From Clostridium sp031626875 (GTDB taxonomy: Bacteria > Bacillota > Clostridia > Clostridiales > Clostridiaceae): 64,000 nucleotides of DNA. Below, piece by piece: positions 25,142 to 33,571 of the stretch. Location of the stretch: NCBI RefSeq assembly GCF_031626875.1, contig NZ_JANDMF010000026.1:13524-77523 (forward strand), read 5' to 3'. Position 1 is the stretch's first letter. Every line of letters begins with the position of its first letter. The notes under the pieces were generated by a model. It ran no database searches, was not told the origin of the DNA, and saw only the letters and a list, made by a program, of their open reading frames with translations. Position numbers and translations under genes: made by a program.

Positions 25142-25999
25142 ATGAAGAAAAAACATAATAAAGTTTTAAATATTATAAGTCGAGTCTTTTTTATAATTTT
25201 AGGATCAATTTTAGCATCAGTAGGACTAGAAATATTCTTAATTCCAAATAACGTAATAGATGGTGGAGTAACTGGAATATCAATAATTACAACCCAGTTT
25301 GTAAATTTACCCTTAGGAGTATTTGTACTTGTATTAAATTTACCATTTTTAATTATTGGTTATAAGCAAATAGGAAAGACATTTGCTCTTTCAACATTAT
25401 TTGGAGTTATATGTTTTTCCATTGGGGTATCTATCTTACATCCAGTTCCAGGAATAACACAGGATACACTTTTAGCAACAATATTTGGAGGAATAATACT
25501 TGGAGCTGGTATAGGGATTATTATAAGAAATGGTGGTTCTTTAGATGGAACAGAAATTGTGGCAATTATATTAGATAGAAAAACAAGTTTTTCTGTTGGA
25601 GAGATTGTAATGTTCTTTAACTTATTTATATTAGGTGGTTCAGGTTTAGTATTTGGATGGGATAGAGCAATGTATTCACTAATAGCCTATTTTATCGCAT
25701 TTAAAACAATAGATATAACAGTTGAAGGATTAAATGAATCAAAGGCAGTGGTTATTGTATCTGAAAAAAACTTAGAAATTTCAGAAGCTCTAATGGATAG
25801 ACTTGGAAGAGGCATTACATTATTACATGGGCAAGGAGCTTATAAAGGAGATTCAACAAATGTAATATATGTAGTTGTATCAAGATTAGAAATTGCTAAA
25901 TTAAAAGGTATTGTACATGGATTTGATGAAAATGCTTTAATTAGTGTTTCAAGTGTTGAGGCTACAGGAAAGAGACATGGGAAGAAGGCAATTCATTAA
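25142..25999 (+). CDS. YitT-family membrane protein (DUF161/DUF2179)
   Basis: A 285-residue protein with five or six N-terminal membrane segments (ILGSILASVGLEIFLIPNN and DGGVTGISI are typical of the family) and a cytosolic C-terminal DUF2179 domain (RLGRGITLLHGQGAYKG). Function is not well established. The start is read from the family N-terminus. The ATG sits 7 nt after the end of IS607 copy 2, so the native upstream signals are gone and no good ribosome site is visible. It may depend on read-through from the element or be poorly expressed. Confidence 0.88.
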   Translation: MKKKHNKVLNIISRVFFIILGSILASVGLEIFLIPNNVIDGGVTGISIITTQFVNLPLGVFVLVLNLPFLIIGYKQIGKTFALSTLFGVICFSIGVSILHPVPGITQDTLLATIFGGIILGAGIGIIIRNGGSLDGTEIVAIILDRKTSFSVGEIVMFFNLFILGGSGLVFGWDRAMYSLIAYFIAFKTIDITVEGLNESKAVVIVSEKNLEISEALMDRLGRGITLLHGQGAYKGDSTNVIYVVVSRLEIAKLKGIVHGFDENALISVSSVEATGKRHGKKAIH

Positions 26000-26026
26000 T
26001 AATTAAAAATGAAAAAAATTTAAGAG

Positions 26027-26080
26027 AAAAGAGTTATTTGATTAAATTATAAATTTATTTCAAATAACTCTTTTTTATTT
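26027..26080 (+). terminator. Terminator after the YitT-family gene
   Basis: AAAAGAGTTATTTGA (26027-26041) and its exact complement (26060-26074) form a 15-bp stem, followed by a T-rich run. Confidence 0.85.
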
Positions 26081-26231
26081 TAAATGAGAAAAATTTTATA
26101 TTAAAAAAACAAATTTATAATGAGAATTAGTATTAATGAGTATACAGCATCATATTAATTTATTAAATGGAAACCTATGGCCATATAAAAATTTAAGTTA
26201 CTATAATTTGAGTACTGGAAGTGAGGAATAG

Positions 26232-28400
26232 ATGAAAAACCTTAAGAAAAACCTGGTTTGCCTTTTGGTAGCTGTGTTTTTTATAAGTTCATTTTGTATA
26301 AATTCATTTAATAATACTACCTTAGCTGATGATTCTGAAAAAAATCCGTGGATTACTAGTGATTTACTTGATTATGCTCCAGGAGCTTTAGTAAATCTTA
26401 ATGGTGGTAATTGGAATGGTGATGAAGAAGTTAAAATTTCTATTAAAGATAATTCTAGCAGTGAGCAAAAATGGTCATTAGAGAAAGTTGTAAAAGTAAC
26501 TGATGAAGGAACTATTGAATTTCAATTTAACTTGCCTAAAGAATATATCAAAAATTATAAGGTTACAGCTACAGGATTGACAACAGGGCATGTTGCTACA
26601 ACTACATTTTTAGATTCTGCTGGTTCCTATTCCTTAGATTTTTCAGCTTATGACCCGAACTATTATAATTTCAAATTGCCAAGAGATTATCCTATACCAC
26701 CATCAGGAAGAGCAGCAGATCCAATGCCGGGGGCTAATGGGACATATACACCTCTTAATTCTCTAGAACCAAGGAATCTTGCTCTTGGACAAATAATACC
26801 TTTTGAAGTTGAAATCACTGTAAAGGGAAGTACTTCTCCTGAAAATGGTGTAATCAATTTTTCTTGTTTATGGAGTACAACTACAACTAGTGGAAGTAAT
26901 TTTGGATTTGATCAAAATTATATGGTATTTGCAGCATTTGTAGATTATTCAGATCCTCGTAGTGTAGATTATGGAGTACCTGCATCTGCAAGCATAGTTT
27001 CATCAACAATGTCAGGCTCTAATATTAAGGGAAACTTTAGAGTTACTGGATTAGAAAATAACGATAAAATAATTGTAGAGATGTGGGTTGTGTTAAAGAC
27101 TCAATTACCAAGCAATGTATCTGGAAATGTTCAAACAACATTAGATAGTGCTCAAACTGCTAGTGGAGAAAAGATTAATACTGGAGCTCAAACAGTACCA
27201 CTTAATCAAACTTCAAAATTTACAACAGAGATAGCTGATGTTGATGTGGTTAAGACAGATAATCCTGATCCATTATACACAGGGGATACACTCACCTATT
27301 CAATCAAGGTAACTAATAATTCATCAACAGTTGTTGCAAATGGAATAGTTGTTACAGACACTTTAGATCCAAAAGTTACTTTTGTTTCTGCAACTGATGG
27401 AGGAACTTTAAGTGGAGGGATAATTACATGGCCAGCATTTGCTTTAGAAACATCAACGCAAAAGACATTTACAGTGACGGTTAAAGTTAATTCAGATGCT
27501 CCCACGGGGAATTTTCCAGGCACTTTTCCAGCTACTGGCTCAGCAACAGCAACCAGACTTCCAAATGTTGATATATCAAATATAGTTAAATTTACAATGA
27601 TTACACAAGATTCAAATTATAATAACAATGTTTGGCAAGAACCTACAAATGTTTTACCTAGAATTAGTGTTACTGCTTATAAAGTATGGGTAGGAGGACC
27701 TATTATAAATCATCAACCTGTAAATTTAACATTATATAGGCAGGTTGGGTCTAATGTACCAGAAGAGGTAACAGGAGTAACACCAATAATATCTCCAGCA
27801 GTAGGACCAAATGATAGATTTACTTATATTTGGACTGGTTTGCCCATGTATAATAGTAGCTTTCAGCCATATATATATACAGTAAATGAGGTAGTTGTTT
27901 CAACTAACTATAGCAAAACTATTACAGCTAACAATACAATAACAAATACTTACAAGCCATCACTTGCCATTACAAAGGTTTATGGTACAACACCTTTGCA
28001 AGGTGCAGTATTTCAGCTGTATATGGGAAATTCAAGTGGTCCAACTGGGGCTGCATTAGCGTCAATCACTACAGGGGGAGATGGTAAAGGCAATTTTGGC
28101 AATTTATTAGATGGAACTTATTGGCTTGTAGAAACAAAACCACCAACAGGATATAAATGGAGTGAGAATATTGGACCTTTTATAGTTGCTAATGGAACTA
28201 TAGTAGGACCAACAGGATATACATTAGTGCAAAATGAAGAAGTTGGTAAGTATAATTTGTTTGTACAAAATGAACCTATAAGAGAACTACCAGCCACAGG
28301 AGGAATTGGAAGAATACCATTCACCATAGGAGGAATTGGACTAGTTATGGTAGCTATATACCTAAGAAAAGTAAATAAATATAATTCAAAGGATATATAA
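26232..28400 (+). CDS. LPATG-anchored pilus adhesin/tip-like protein
   Basis: A 722-residue secreted protein. It has an N-terminal signal peptide (KNLVCLLVAVFFISSFC) and a large N-terminal region of unknown fold. A DUF11-like repeat is near residues 335-430 (VKTDNPDPLYTGDTLTYSIK), and two Cna-B/SpaA-type domains are near 480-575 and 576-680 (LAITKVYGTTPLQGAVFQLY, then the E-box-like WLVETKPPTGYKW). A C-terminal sorting signal follows: LPATGG, hydrophobic span, basic tail. It is first in an operon with a major pilin and a class C sortase, so it is likely a tip or accessory pilin. Binding target unknown. Confidence 0.88.
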   Translation: MKNLKKNLVCLLVAVFFISSFCINSFNNTTLADDSEKNPWITSDLLDYAPGALVNLNGGNWNGDEEVKISIKDNSSSEQKWSLEKVVKVTDEGTIEFQFNLPKEYIKNYKVTATGLTTGHVATTTFLDSAGSYSLDFSAYDPNYYNFKLPRDYPIPPSGRAADPMPGANGTYTPLNSLEPRNLALGQIIPFEVEITVKGSTSPENGVINFSCLWSTTTTSGSNFGFDQNYMVFAAFVDYSDPRSVDYGVPASASIVSSTMSGSNIKGNFRVTGLENNDKIIVEMWVVLKTQLPSNVSGNVQTTLDSAQTASGEKINTGAQTVPLNQTSKFTTEIADVDVVKTDNPDPLYTGDTLTYSIKVTNNSSTVVANGIVVTDTLDPKVTFVSATDGGTLSGGIITWPAFALETSTQKTFTVTVKVNSDAPTGNFPGTFPATGSATATRLPNVDISNIVKFTMITQDSNYNNNVWQEPTNVLPRISVTAYKVWVGGPIINHQPVNLTLYRQVGSNVPEEVTGVTPIISPAVGPNDRFTYIWTGLPMYNSSFQPYIYTVNEVVVSTNYSKTITANNTITNTYKPSLAITKVYGTTPLQGAVFQLYMGNSSGPTGAALASITTGGDGKGNFGNLLDGTYWLVETKPPTGYKWSENIGPFIVANGTIVGPTGYTLVQNEEVGKYNLFVQNEPIRELPATGGIGRIPFTIGGIGLVMVAIYLRKVNKYNSKDI

Positions 28401-28443
28401 TTTATGCCATTTTGTATAAGAAGGGTGAAGGGGGAAAATAAAA

Positions 28444-29910
28444 GTGAAAAAATTTAAAAAAATATTTAGTTTTATAATCGTATTTGTTATGATGTTTGCT
28501 ATGAAAAGCCTATCAGTATATGCAGCACCACCAATACCAGCAAGTACATCAGTTACTATTCATAAGGTTGTAGGCATAGGTGGATTTTCATTGCATACTC
28601 ATGATGGTAGACTACTTACACCAGCAGAAATAGCTGCTTTAGGAACAAATGCAGTAGAGAATAATAATGGAGTAAAGTTTACAGTATGGCCTGTACCTGC
28701 AGGAACTCAAGTAAGTGATTTTAATGGAATGTCAAATACTCAAGTAACAGATAGTACTCTTACAGGAGACCCAGTTGTAGTAGATGCTGGAGTACCAGTT
28801 TCCTTTGCAACTGGTAATTATTATGTAAGGGAAACTGTGTTTCCAAGCACAATTGAGTATCAAATTGGGGTGCCATTTATAATGGAACTTCCAGCTTTAA
28901 ATGTAAGTGGGGATGCATATCTAGGAGCAGTACATCTCTATCCCAAAAATATAATTAGTAATGATGCACCAGAGATAGATAAAGATATTGAATTAAAGAA
29001 TCAAGATCGTGCTAGCTATGATGTTGGGCATGTCTTTAATTACTTGATTTATCCTAAAGTGCCAAAAGGAATTGGCAGTTATACAACATTTAAAATTTCT
29101 GATGTTCTACCAAATACACTAAATTATGTTGGAAATCCAACAATAACATATAATGGTGTTACTTTTGTAAATGGAACAGATTATAATGTTACTCAAGATA
29201 ATTCAGGAACTGCTGCTGGTAGTATTAATATAACTTTTACCACTGCAGGATTACAAAAATTAGAATCAAATAGACCTAATCCTCAAACACTTAAAGATCT
29301 TGAGATTAAGTTTCAGGCGAGTATAAATACTACTGCCACAATGGGTGCAGCTATTTACAATAATGCTTCATTAACATATAACAATGGCTATATGTCAGCA
29401 GATGTTACAGTTAATGTTCCAAGTGGAAATCAACCAGAAGTTCATACTGGAGGACGTCATTTTGTAAAGGTGGATAATGTGCAAAATATATATCTACCAG
29501 AATTAGCTGCTGCAACTTTTGCTGTAAAGAATGGAAGTAATCAGTATATGGCTGTGGATGCAGATGGAAAAATAAGTTGGGTAGCAGATTTGGCCAGTGC
29601 ATATAAAATTTCTATAAATGGTTCAAATGGATATTTTGAAGTTAAGGGACTTGCTTATGGAAATACTGGAGATCCATATACCTATATGCTAGAAGAGGTT
29701 AATGTACCAAATGGATATGTAAAGATGGATGATTTAACATTTACAATTGATGCAAATTCATATGGTGCTAGAGTGCCAGTTACAAATGTTAAGCGACCAG
29801 TTATCCCTCCAACAGGTGGAATTGGAACAGTAATTTTCTTAGGAGCAGGGCTTATAATTATGATTTCAGCAATAGTTGTATTTAAGAAAAAGGAAGAGTC
29901 TGAAAAGTAA
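28444..29910 (+). CDS. Major pilin (SpaA-type backbone subunit)
   Basis: A 488-residue secreted pilin. It has a signal peptide, an N-terminal domain ending in the pilin motif GAVHLYPKNI, whose Lys168 would be the sortase-linked residue, two further isopeptide-type domains, and an E-box YMLEEVNVPNGY. The sorting signal IPPTGG is followed by a membrane span and KKKEE tail. The start is GTG, with AAGGGGG about 8 nt upstream. It sits between the LPATG protein and sortase C. The IPPTG variant of LPXTG is common in major pilins of Gram-positive bacteria. Confidence 0.92.
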   Translation: MKKFKKIFSFIIVFVMMFAMKSLSVYAAPPIPASTSVTIHKVVGIGGFSLHTHDGRLLTPAEIAALGTNAVENNNGVKFTVWPVPAGTQVSDFNGMSNTQVTDSTLTGDPVVVDAGVPVSFATGNYYVRETVFPSTIEYQIGVPFIMELPALNVSGDAYLGAVHLYPKNIISNDAPEIDKDIELKNQDRASYDVGHVFNYLIYPKVPKGIGSYTTFKISDVLPNTLNYVGNPTITYNGVTFVNGTDYNVTQDNSGTAAGSINITFTTAGLQKLESNRPNPQTLKDLEIKFQASINTTATMGAAIYNNASLTYNNGYMSADVTVNVPSGNQPEVHTGGRHFVKVDNVQNIYLPELAAATFAVKNGSNQYMAVDADGKISWVADLASAYKISINGSNGYFEVKGLAYGNTGDPYTYMLEEVNVPNGYVKMDDLTFTIDANSYGARVPVTNVKRPVIPPTGGIGTVIFLGAGLIIMISAIVVFKKKEESEK

Positions 29911-29923
29911 GGAAATAAGGTAA

Positions 29924-30829
29924 ATGTATATGAAAAGAAATAGAAAAACTTCATCAGATAAAAAGAGAAGTTGTATTGGAAGAACATTATTTATAATAAT
30001 AATTTTTGCAATAGGGTTAGTGATTTTTTATTATCCTATAATTAGTAATTTACTTTACCAAAAAGCTGCAAAGAGAGTTATTCAAGATTATGATACAAAA
30101 GTAGAGAAAAGTGAGAGTGTTGAAGTTAAGTGCAAGTTAAATCTTTATTATTCTTATAATGCGTATCTATCAAGAGCAATAAAGAGTGAAAATTCTAATG
30201 TTTCATATACTGAGGAAGAGATGGAAGAAGGGGCAAATGAATACGAAAAAATGCTTAAGGCTAATGAGATGATAGGACATATTAATATTCCTAAAATTGA
30301 TTTGGATGCTCCAATATATGAAGGTACATCTAGTGAAGTCCTTAGCAAAGGTATTGGACATATGGAGGGAACCTCACTTCCAGTTGGAGGTGAGGGTACT
30401 CACTCTGTTCTTACTGGGCATAGAGGATTACCAACAGCTAAACTTTTTACTGATTTGGAAAAGGTGGAGATAGGTGATAGATTTTATATAAAGGGCATTG
30501 AAGGAACCATTGCATATGAAGTGGATCAAATAAAAGTAGTAGAGCCAACAGATTTTGAGAATTTAAAAATTGAACAAGGCAAGGACTATGTTACTCTTAT
30601 GACATGCACTCCATATATGATTAATTCTCATAGACTTTTAGTTAGAGGTCATCGTATTGATTATGAAGAAGATACTATGGAAAATGAAATTGTTAAAAGT
30701 GATGATAAAAATATATATGGTGATTTAATTTGGGCAACTATAGCTTTATTTGCTGTTTTATTGATTTGTATTATATCAAAGTGTCTAAGAAATAGACAGA
30801 AGAAAAAAAATAAGGATAAAGAAAGTTAG
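29924..30829 (+). CDS. Class C sortase (pilin polymerase)
   Basis: A 301-residue membrane-bound transpeptidase with N-terminal and C-terminal membrane spans, as in class C. The catalytic cysteine is in VTLMTCTPYMINSHRL (TLxTC), the conserved arginine follows in LLVRGHR, and the histidine is in VLTGHRGLP. A lid-like segment lies near IDLDAPIYEG. It would join the IPPTG pilin through Lys168 and add the LPATG protein. A start six bases downstream (29930) is equally possible. Confidence 0.93.
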   Translation: MYMKRNRKTSSDKKRSCIGRTLFIIIIFAIGLVIFYYPIISNLLYQKAAKRVIQDYDTKVEKSESVEVKCKLNLYYSYNAYLSRAIKSENSNVSYTEEEMEEGANEYEKMLKANEMIGHINIPKIDLDAPIYEGTSSEVLSKGIGHMEGTSLPVGGEGTHSVLTGHRGLPTAKLFTDLEKVEIGDRFYIKGIEGTIAYEVDQIKVVEPTDFENLKIEQGKDYVTLMTCTPYMINSHRLLVRGHRIDYEEDTMENEIVKSDDKNIYGDLIWATIALFAVLLICIISKCLRNRQKKKNKDKES

Positions 30830-30836
30830 AAAAGAT

Positions 30837-30868
30837 ATGACTTCTATGTGTATAGGGGTCATTTTTTT
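30837..30868 (+). terminator. Terminator of the pilus operon
   Basis: ATGACTTCTAT (30837-30847) pairs with ATAGGGGTCAT (30852-30862) using two G-U pairs and a 4-nt loop, then a run of T. Confidence 0.8.
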
Positions 30869-31032
30869 CGTATATATTAGGGACAATCAAAAAAATAATT
30901 AGATGAAATGGAGAAAATTGAAAATAAGAAGAATGAAAAGAGAGTTTGATAAATAAATATACTATTAAGTTATTAAACAAGCTGTTTATATGACAAATCA
31001 AAATAAATTTCAAAGTGAAAGGGTGGATGAAT

Positions 31033-31980
31033 ATGGGGAAGGTTGTATTGCTCACTGGAGGAGCAGGATTTATTGGATCACATATTGCAGAAGAGTATTG
31101 TAAAAAAGGCTATGAAGTAGTAATAGTTGATAATTTATCATCAGGTAATTTAAATAATCTAGAAAATATAATTAACAAAGATAATGTTCATTTTCATAAT
31201 GTTGATATAACAGATTTTCCTAAACTAGAAGAGGTTTTTCAAAAGTATAAACCAAATGTAATTAACCATCATGCAGCTCAAAAATCTGTGTCAGCATCTG
31301 TTGAAAATCCATTGTATGATGCCAAGATAAATGTAATAGGACTCATTAATATACTAGTTCTTTTAAAAATATATAAGGTAAAGAATTTTATTTATGTTTC
31401 TTCAGGGGGAGCACTATCAAAGGAAATAATAGGTGATGAAAAATCTTCAGAAATAGATTTACCTCAATTAGAATCGCCATATGCTATAAATAAGTATTTA
31501 GGTGAACAATACTTAAAACTTTATTCTAAATTATATGGCTTTGGATTCACAATACTAAGATATGCTAATGTATATGGACCAAGGCAAATTGCAGATGGTG
31601 AGTGTGGGGTTATTCCAATATTTATTAATAATATTCTAAAAAATAAAGATTCAATACTTATGACATATGATGATATGCCAAGAGGGTGTACAAGAGATTA
31701 TGTTTATGTAAAAGATATAGTACAAGCAAATATGATAGCTAGTGAGAAAATCACAAATGAAATTATAAATATAGGCTCAGGATGTGAAGTGGCAATTTTA
31801 GATATTTATGATGAAATAACTAGAGTGTTTAATAGTACTCAAAAGATTTTTAAGAAAGGACCAAGGTTAGGTGATGTAAAGAGATCTATACTTGACAATA
31901 ATAAAGCTAAAAAAATATTAAATTGGCAACCAAGAACAACATTAATAGAAGGACTAAATTTGTTAAAGGAAGTACACTAA
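31033..31980 (+). CDS. NAD-dependent sugar epimerase/dehydratase (UDP-glucose 4-epimerase-like)
   Basis: A 315-residue extended SDR acting on a nucleotide sugar. The Rossmann motif GGAGFIGSH is near residue 8, SSGGA is the Ser region, YAINKYLGE holds the catalytic Tyr and Lys, and RYANVYGPRQ is the substrate-binding region. ATG 31033 was preferred because AAAGGGTGG lies just upstream; GTG 31015 and ATG 31027 are alternatives. It stands alone between the pilus operon and the capsule leader with its own terminator. Substrate not determinable; UDP-Glc/GlcNAc 4-epimerase is the closest guess. Confidence 0.85.
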   Translation: MGKVVLLTGGAGFIGSHIAEEYCKKGYEVVIVDNLSSGNLNNLENIINKDNVHFHNVDITDFPKLEEVFQKYKPNVINHHAAQKSVSASVENPLYDAKINVIGLINILVLLKIYKVKNFIYVSSGGALSKEIIGDEKSSEIDLPQLESPYAINKYLGEQYLKLYSKLYGFGFTILRYANVYGPRQIADGECGVIPIFINNILKNKDSILMTYDDMPRGCTRDYVYVKDIVQANMIASEKITNEIINIGSGCEVAILDIYDEITRVFNSTQKIFKKGPRLGDVKRSILDNNKAKKILNWQPRTTLIEGLNLLKEVH

Positions 31981-32005
31981 ATATAAAATAAGCAGAAAAA
32001 GGAAC

Positions 32006-32056
32006 AAAAGAGCTGTTTAATATAAGTTTAAAATTATATTAAATAACTCTTTTTAA
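32006..32056 (+). terminator. Terminator before the polysaccharide locus
   Basis: Arms 32006-32025 and 32034-32053 form a 20-bp stem with one mismatch and one wobble, followed by T's. Confidence 0.8.
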
Positions 32057-32070
32057 CTTATGTAACGACG

Positions 32071-32168
32071 AAATATGTTAATTAGTTATGTCAATTGCTT
32101 TATAAAATTTAGAAAAAATGTAATAATTCATTAAAAAACTACATAGTGTGTAAATATAGAAAGTGATG
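32071..32168 (+). repeat. Polysaccharide leader, copy 1
   Basis: About 98 bp that align with 50941-51034: AAATATGTTAATTA, then AAAAAATGTAATAAT after about the same distance, then ACATAGT-G-TGTAAA and TAGAA-GTG at the same spacing. TGTAAT (32119-32124) and CATAGT (32142-32147) are 17 bp apart and could be a weak -35/-10 pair. The copy stands directly before the CpsC-like gene. The shared role in transcription is inferred. Confidence 0.65.
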
Positions 32169-32181
32169 TAAAGGAGATATT

Positions 32182-32856
32182 GTGGAAGAAAATAATATAA
32201 GTTTATCAGATTTATTAAAAATACTTAGGAATAGATTAAAACTTATAGTAATAATTACTATAGTTTCAACTTTAGTTACAGCAATAGCATGCTTCTATTT
32301 TATTGACCCCAAATATGAAGCAAGCTCTAAGCTATTTATAGGAAAAGAGCAGGGAGAGAAAGATGAAAACTATAATTACAATGATGTTGAACTGTATCAA
32401 AAACTAATAAAAACATATTCAGATGTAATTATGACAAAAGACCTAGTTGATAATTCATTAAGTGGAAAAAATATTGATGAAAGTTCAGGGACGATACTTA
32501 AAAATCTATCAGTAACTCCAAAGACAGATACCCAATTAATAGAGATAAAATATACAGATAAAGATAGATTTAAAGCAAATGATATAGTAGCTGCAATTAC
32601 AGATGAATTTGTTACGTATTCAAAGGAATTAATACCTAATGCTAATGTAAAAATAGTTCAAAAAGTTATTTTGCCAGAAAATCCAGTTAGTCCTAATAAG
32701 CCTATATATATAGCTTTAGGATTTATAATTGGAGCTTTAGTAAGTGTGATTTTAGCTATTCTTCTTGAACTTATGGATAACACATTTAAAGATAGAAAGC
32801 AAGTTGAAGAAATACTAGATTTACCGGTTCTCGGAAATGTACCATGTATTAATTAA
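32182..32856 (+). CDS. Chain-length regulator, Wzz/CpsC-type polysaccharide co-polymerase
   Basis: A 224-residue membrane protein with two spans: about residues 20-42 (LIVIITIVSTLVTAIACFYF) and 172-192. The outer loop between them is of the Wzz kind, and the proline-rich PENPVSPNKP precedes the second span. CpsC-type proteins activate the partner BY-kinase, which is encoded next. GTG start with AAAGGAG upstream. First gene of polysaccharide module 1. Confidence 0.92.
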   Translation: MEENNISLSDLLKILRNRLKLIVIITIVSTLVTAIACFYFIDPKYEASSKLFIGKEQGEKDENYNYNDVELYQKLIKTYSDVIMTKDLVDNSLSGKNIDESSGTILKNLSVTPKTDTQLIEIKYTDKDRFKANDIVAAITDEFVTYSKELIPNANVKIVQKVILPENPVSPNKPIYIALGFIIGALVSVILAILLELMDNTFKDRKQVEEILDLPVLGNVPCIN

Positions 32857-32869
32857 TAAGAGGTGTGGG

Positions 32870-33547
32870 ATGTTAGACTTTGAGAAAGATCTTGATGCTT
32901 CAGTAATAGAAGCTTTTAAAACCTTGAGGACAAATATATTGTACTCTTCATTAGATAAAAAAATGAAAACCATAATGATTACAAGTGCTGAACCAGCAGA
33001 AGGAAAAACAACATCATCATGTAATTTGGCTATATCTTTTGCAAAAGATGGCAAAAAAACTTTATTAGTAGATTGTGATTTAAGAAAACCAAATATTCAT
33101 AGAAAGTTTAACATATCAAATTTATCAGGATTAACTGATGTTTTGGTAGGGGAAGAAAAATTAGAGATAGCACTTGAAAATTATTCAGATAATCTAGATA
33201 TATTGACTTCAGGAACTAAAGCACCAAATCCAACTGAAATATTAGGATCTAAGTATATGGAAACATTTTTAGAAAGCTTAAAAGATTTATATGACATTAT
33301 AATAATAGATTCAGCACCACTAAATAGTATTAGTGATAGTCAAATATTAGGGGCAAAAGTTGATGGTGTGCTTATGGTAATCAGAGCAAATAAGACAAAA
33401 AGAGATAGCATTGTTGAAGCTAAAGATCTACTAGAAAAAGTTAGTGCAAATTTACTTGGGGTTGTACTTAATGGAGTAGAAACAAGTCATAAAAAATCTT
33501 ATTACTACTATGGTGATAAGAATGAAAAAAAATCAAATAGCAAGTAG
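32870..33547 (+). CDS. CpsD/CapB-type bacterial tyrosine kinase
   Basis: A 225-residue BY-kinase. The Walker A motif is AEPAEGKTTSS at residues 40-50, Walker A' is TLLVDCDLRKP near 64-74, and Walker B is DIIIIDSAP. The C-terminal tyrosine cluster SYYYYG is the usual autophosphorylation site. Split CpsC/CpsD proteins control chain length and export of surface polysaccharide. The start at ATG 32870 has GAGGTG just upstream. Confidence 0.93.
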   Translation: MLDFEKDLDASVIEAFKTLRTNILYSSLDKKMKTIMITSAEPAEGKTTSSCNLAISFAKDGKKTLLVDCDLRKPNIHRKFNISNLSGLTDVLVGEEKLEIALENYSDNLDILTSGTKAPNPTEILGSKYMETFLESLKDLYDIIIIDSAPLNSISDSQILGAKVDGVLMVIRANKTKRDSIVEAKDLLEKVSANLLGVVLNGVETSHKKSYYYYGDKNEKKSNSK

Positions 33548-33571
33548 AGCAATAAGAATTGAGGGAGAATA

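Noticed and set aside
26081..26231. Promoter for the pilus operon
   Set aside because: A TATAAT at 26202-26207 is present, but there is no acceptable -35 at 16-18 bp, so I did not list it as a feature.
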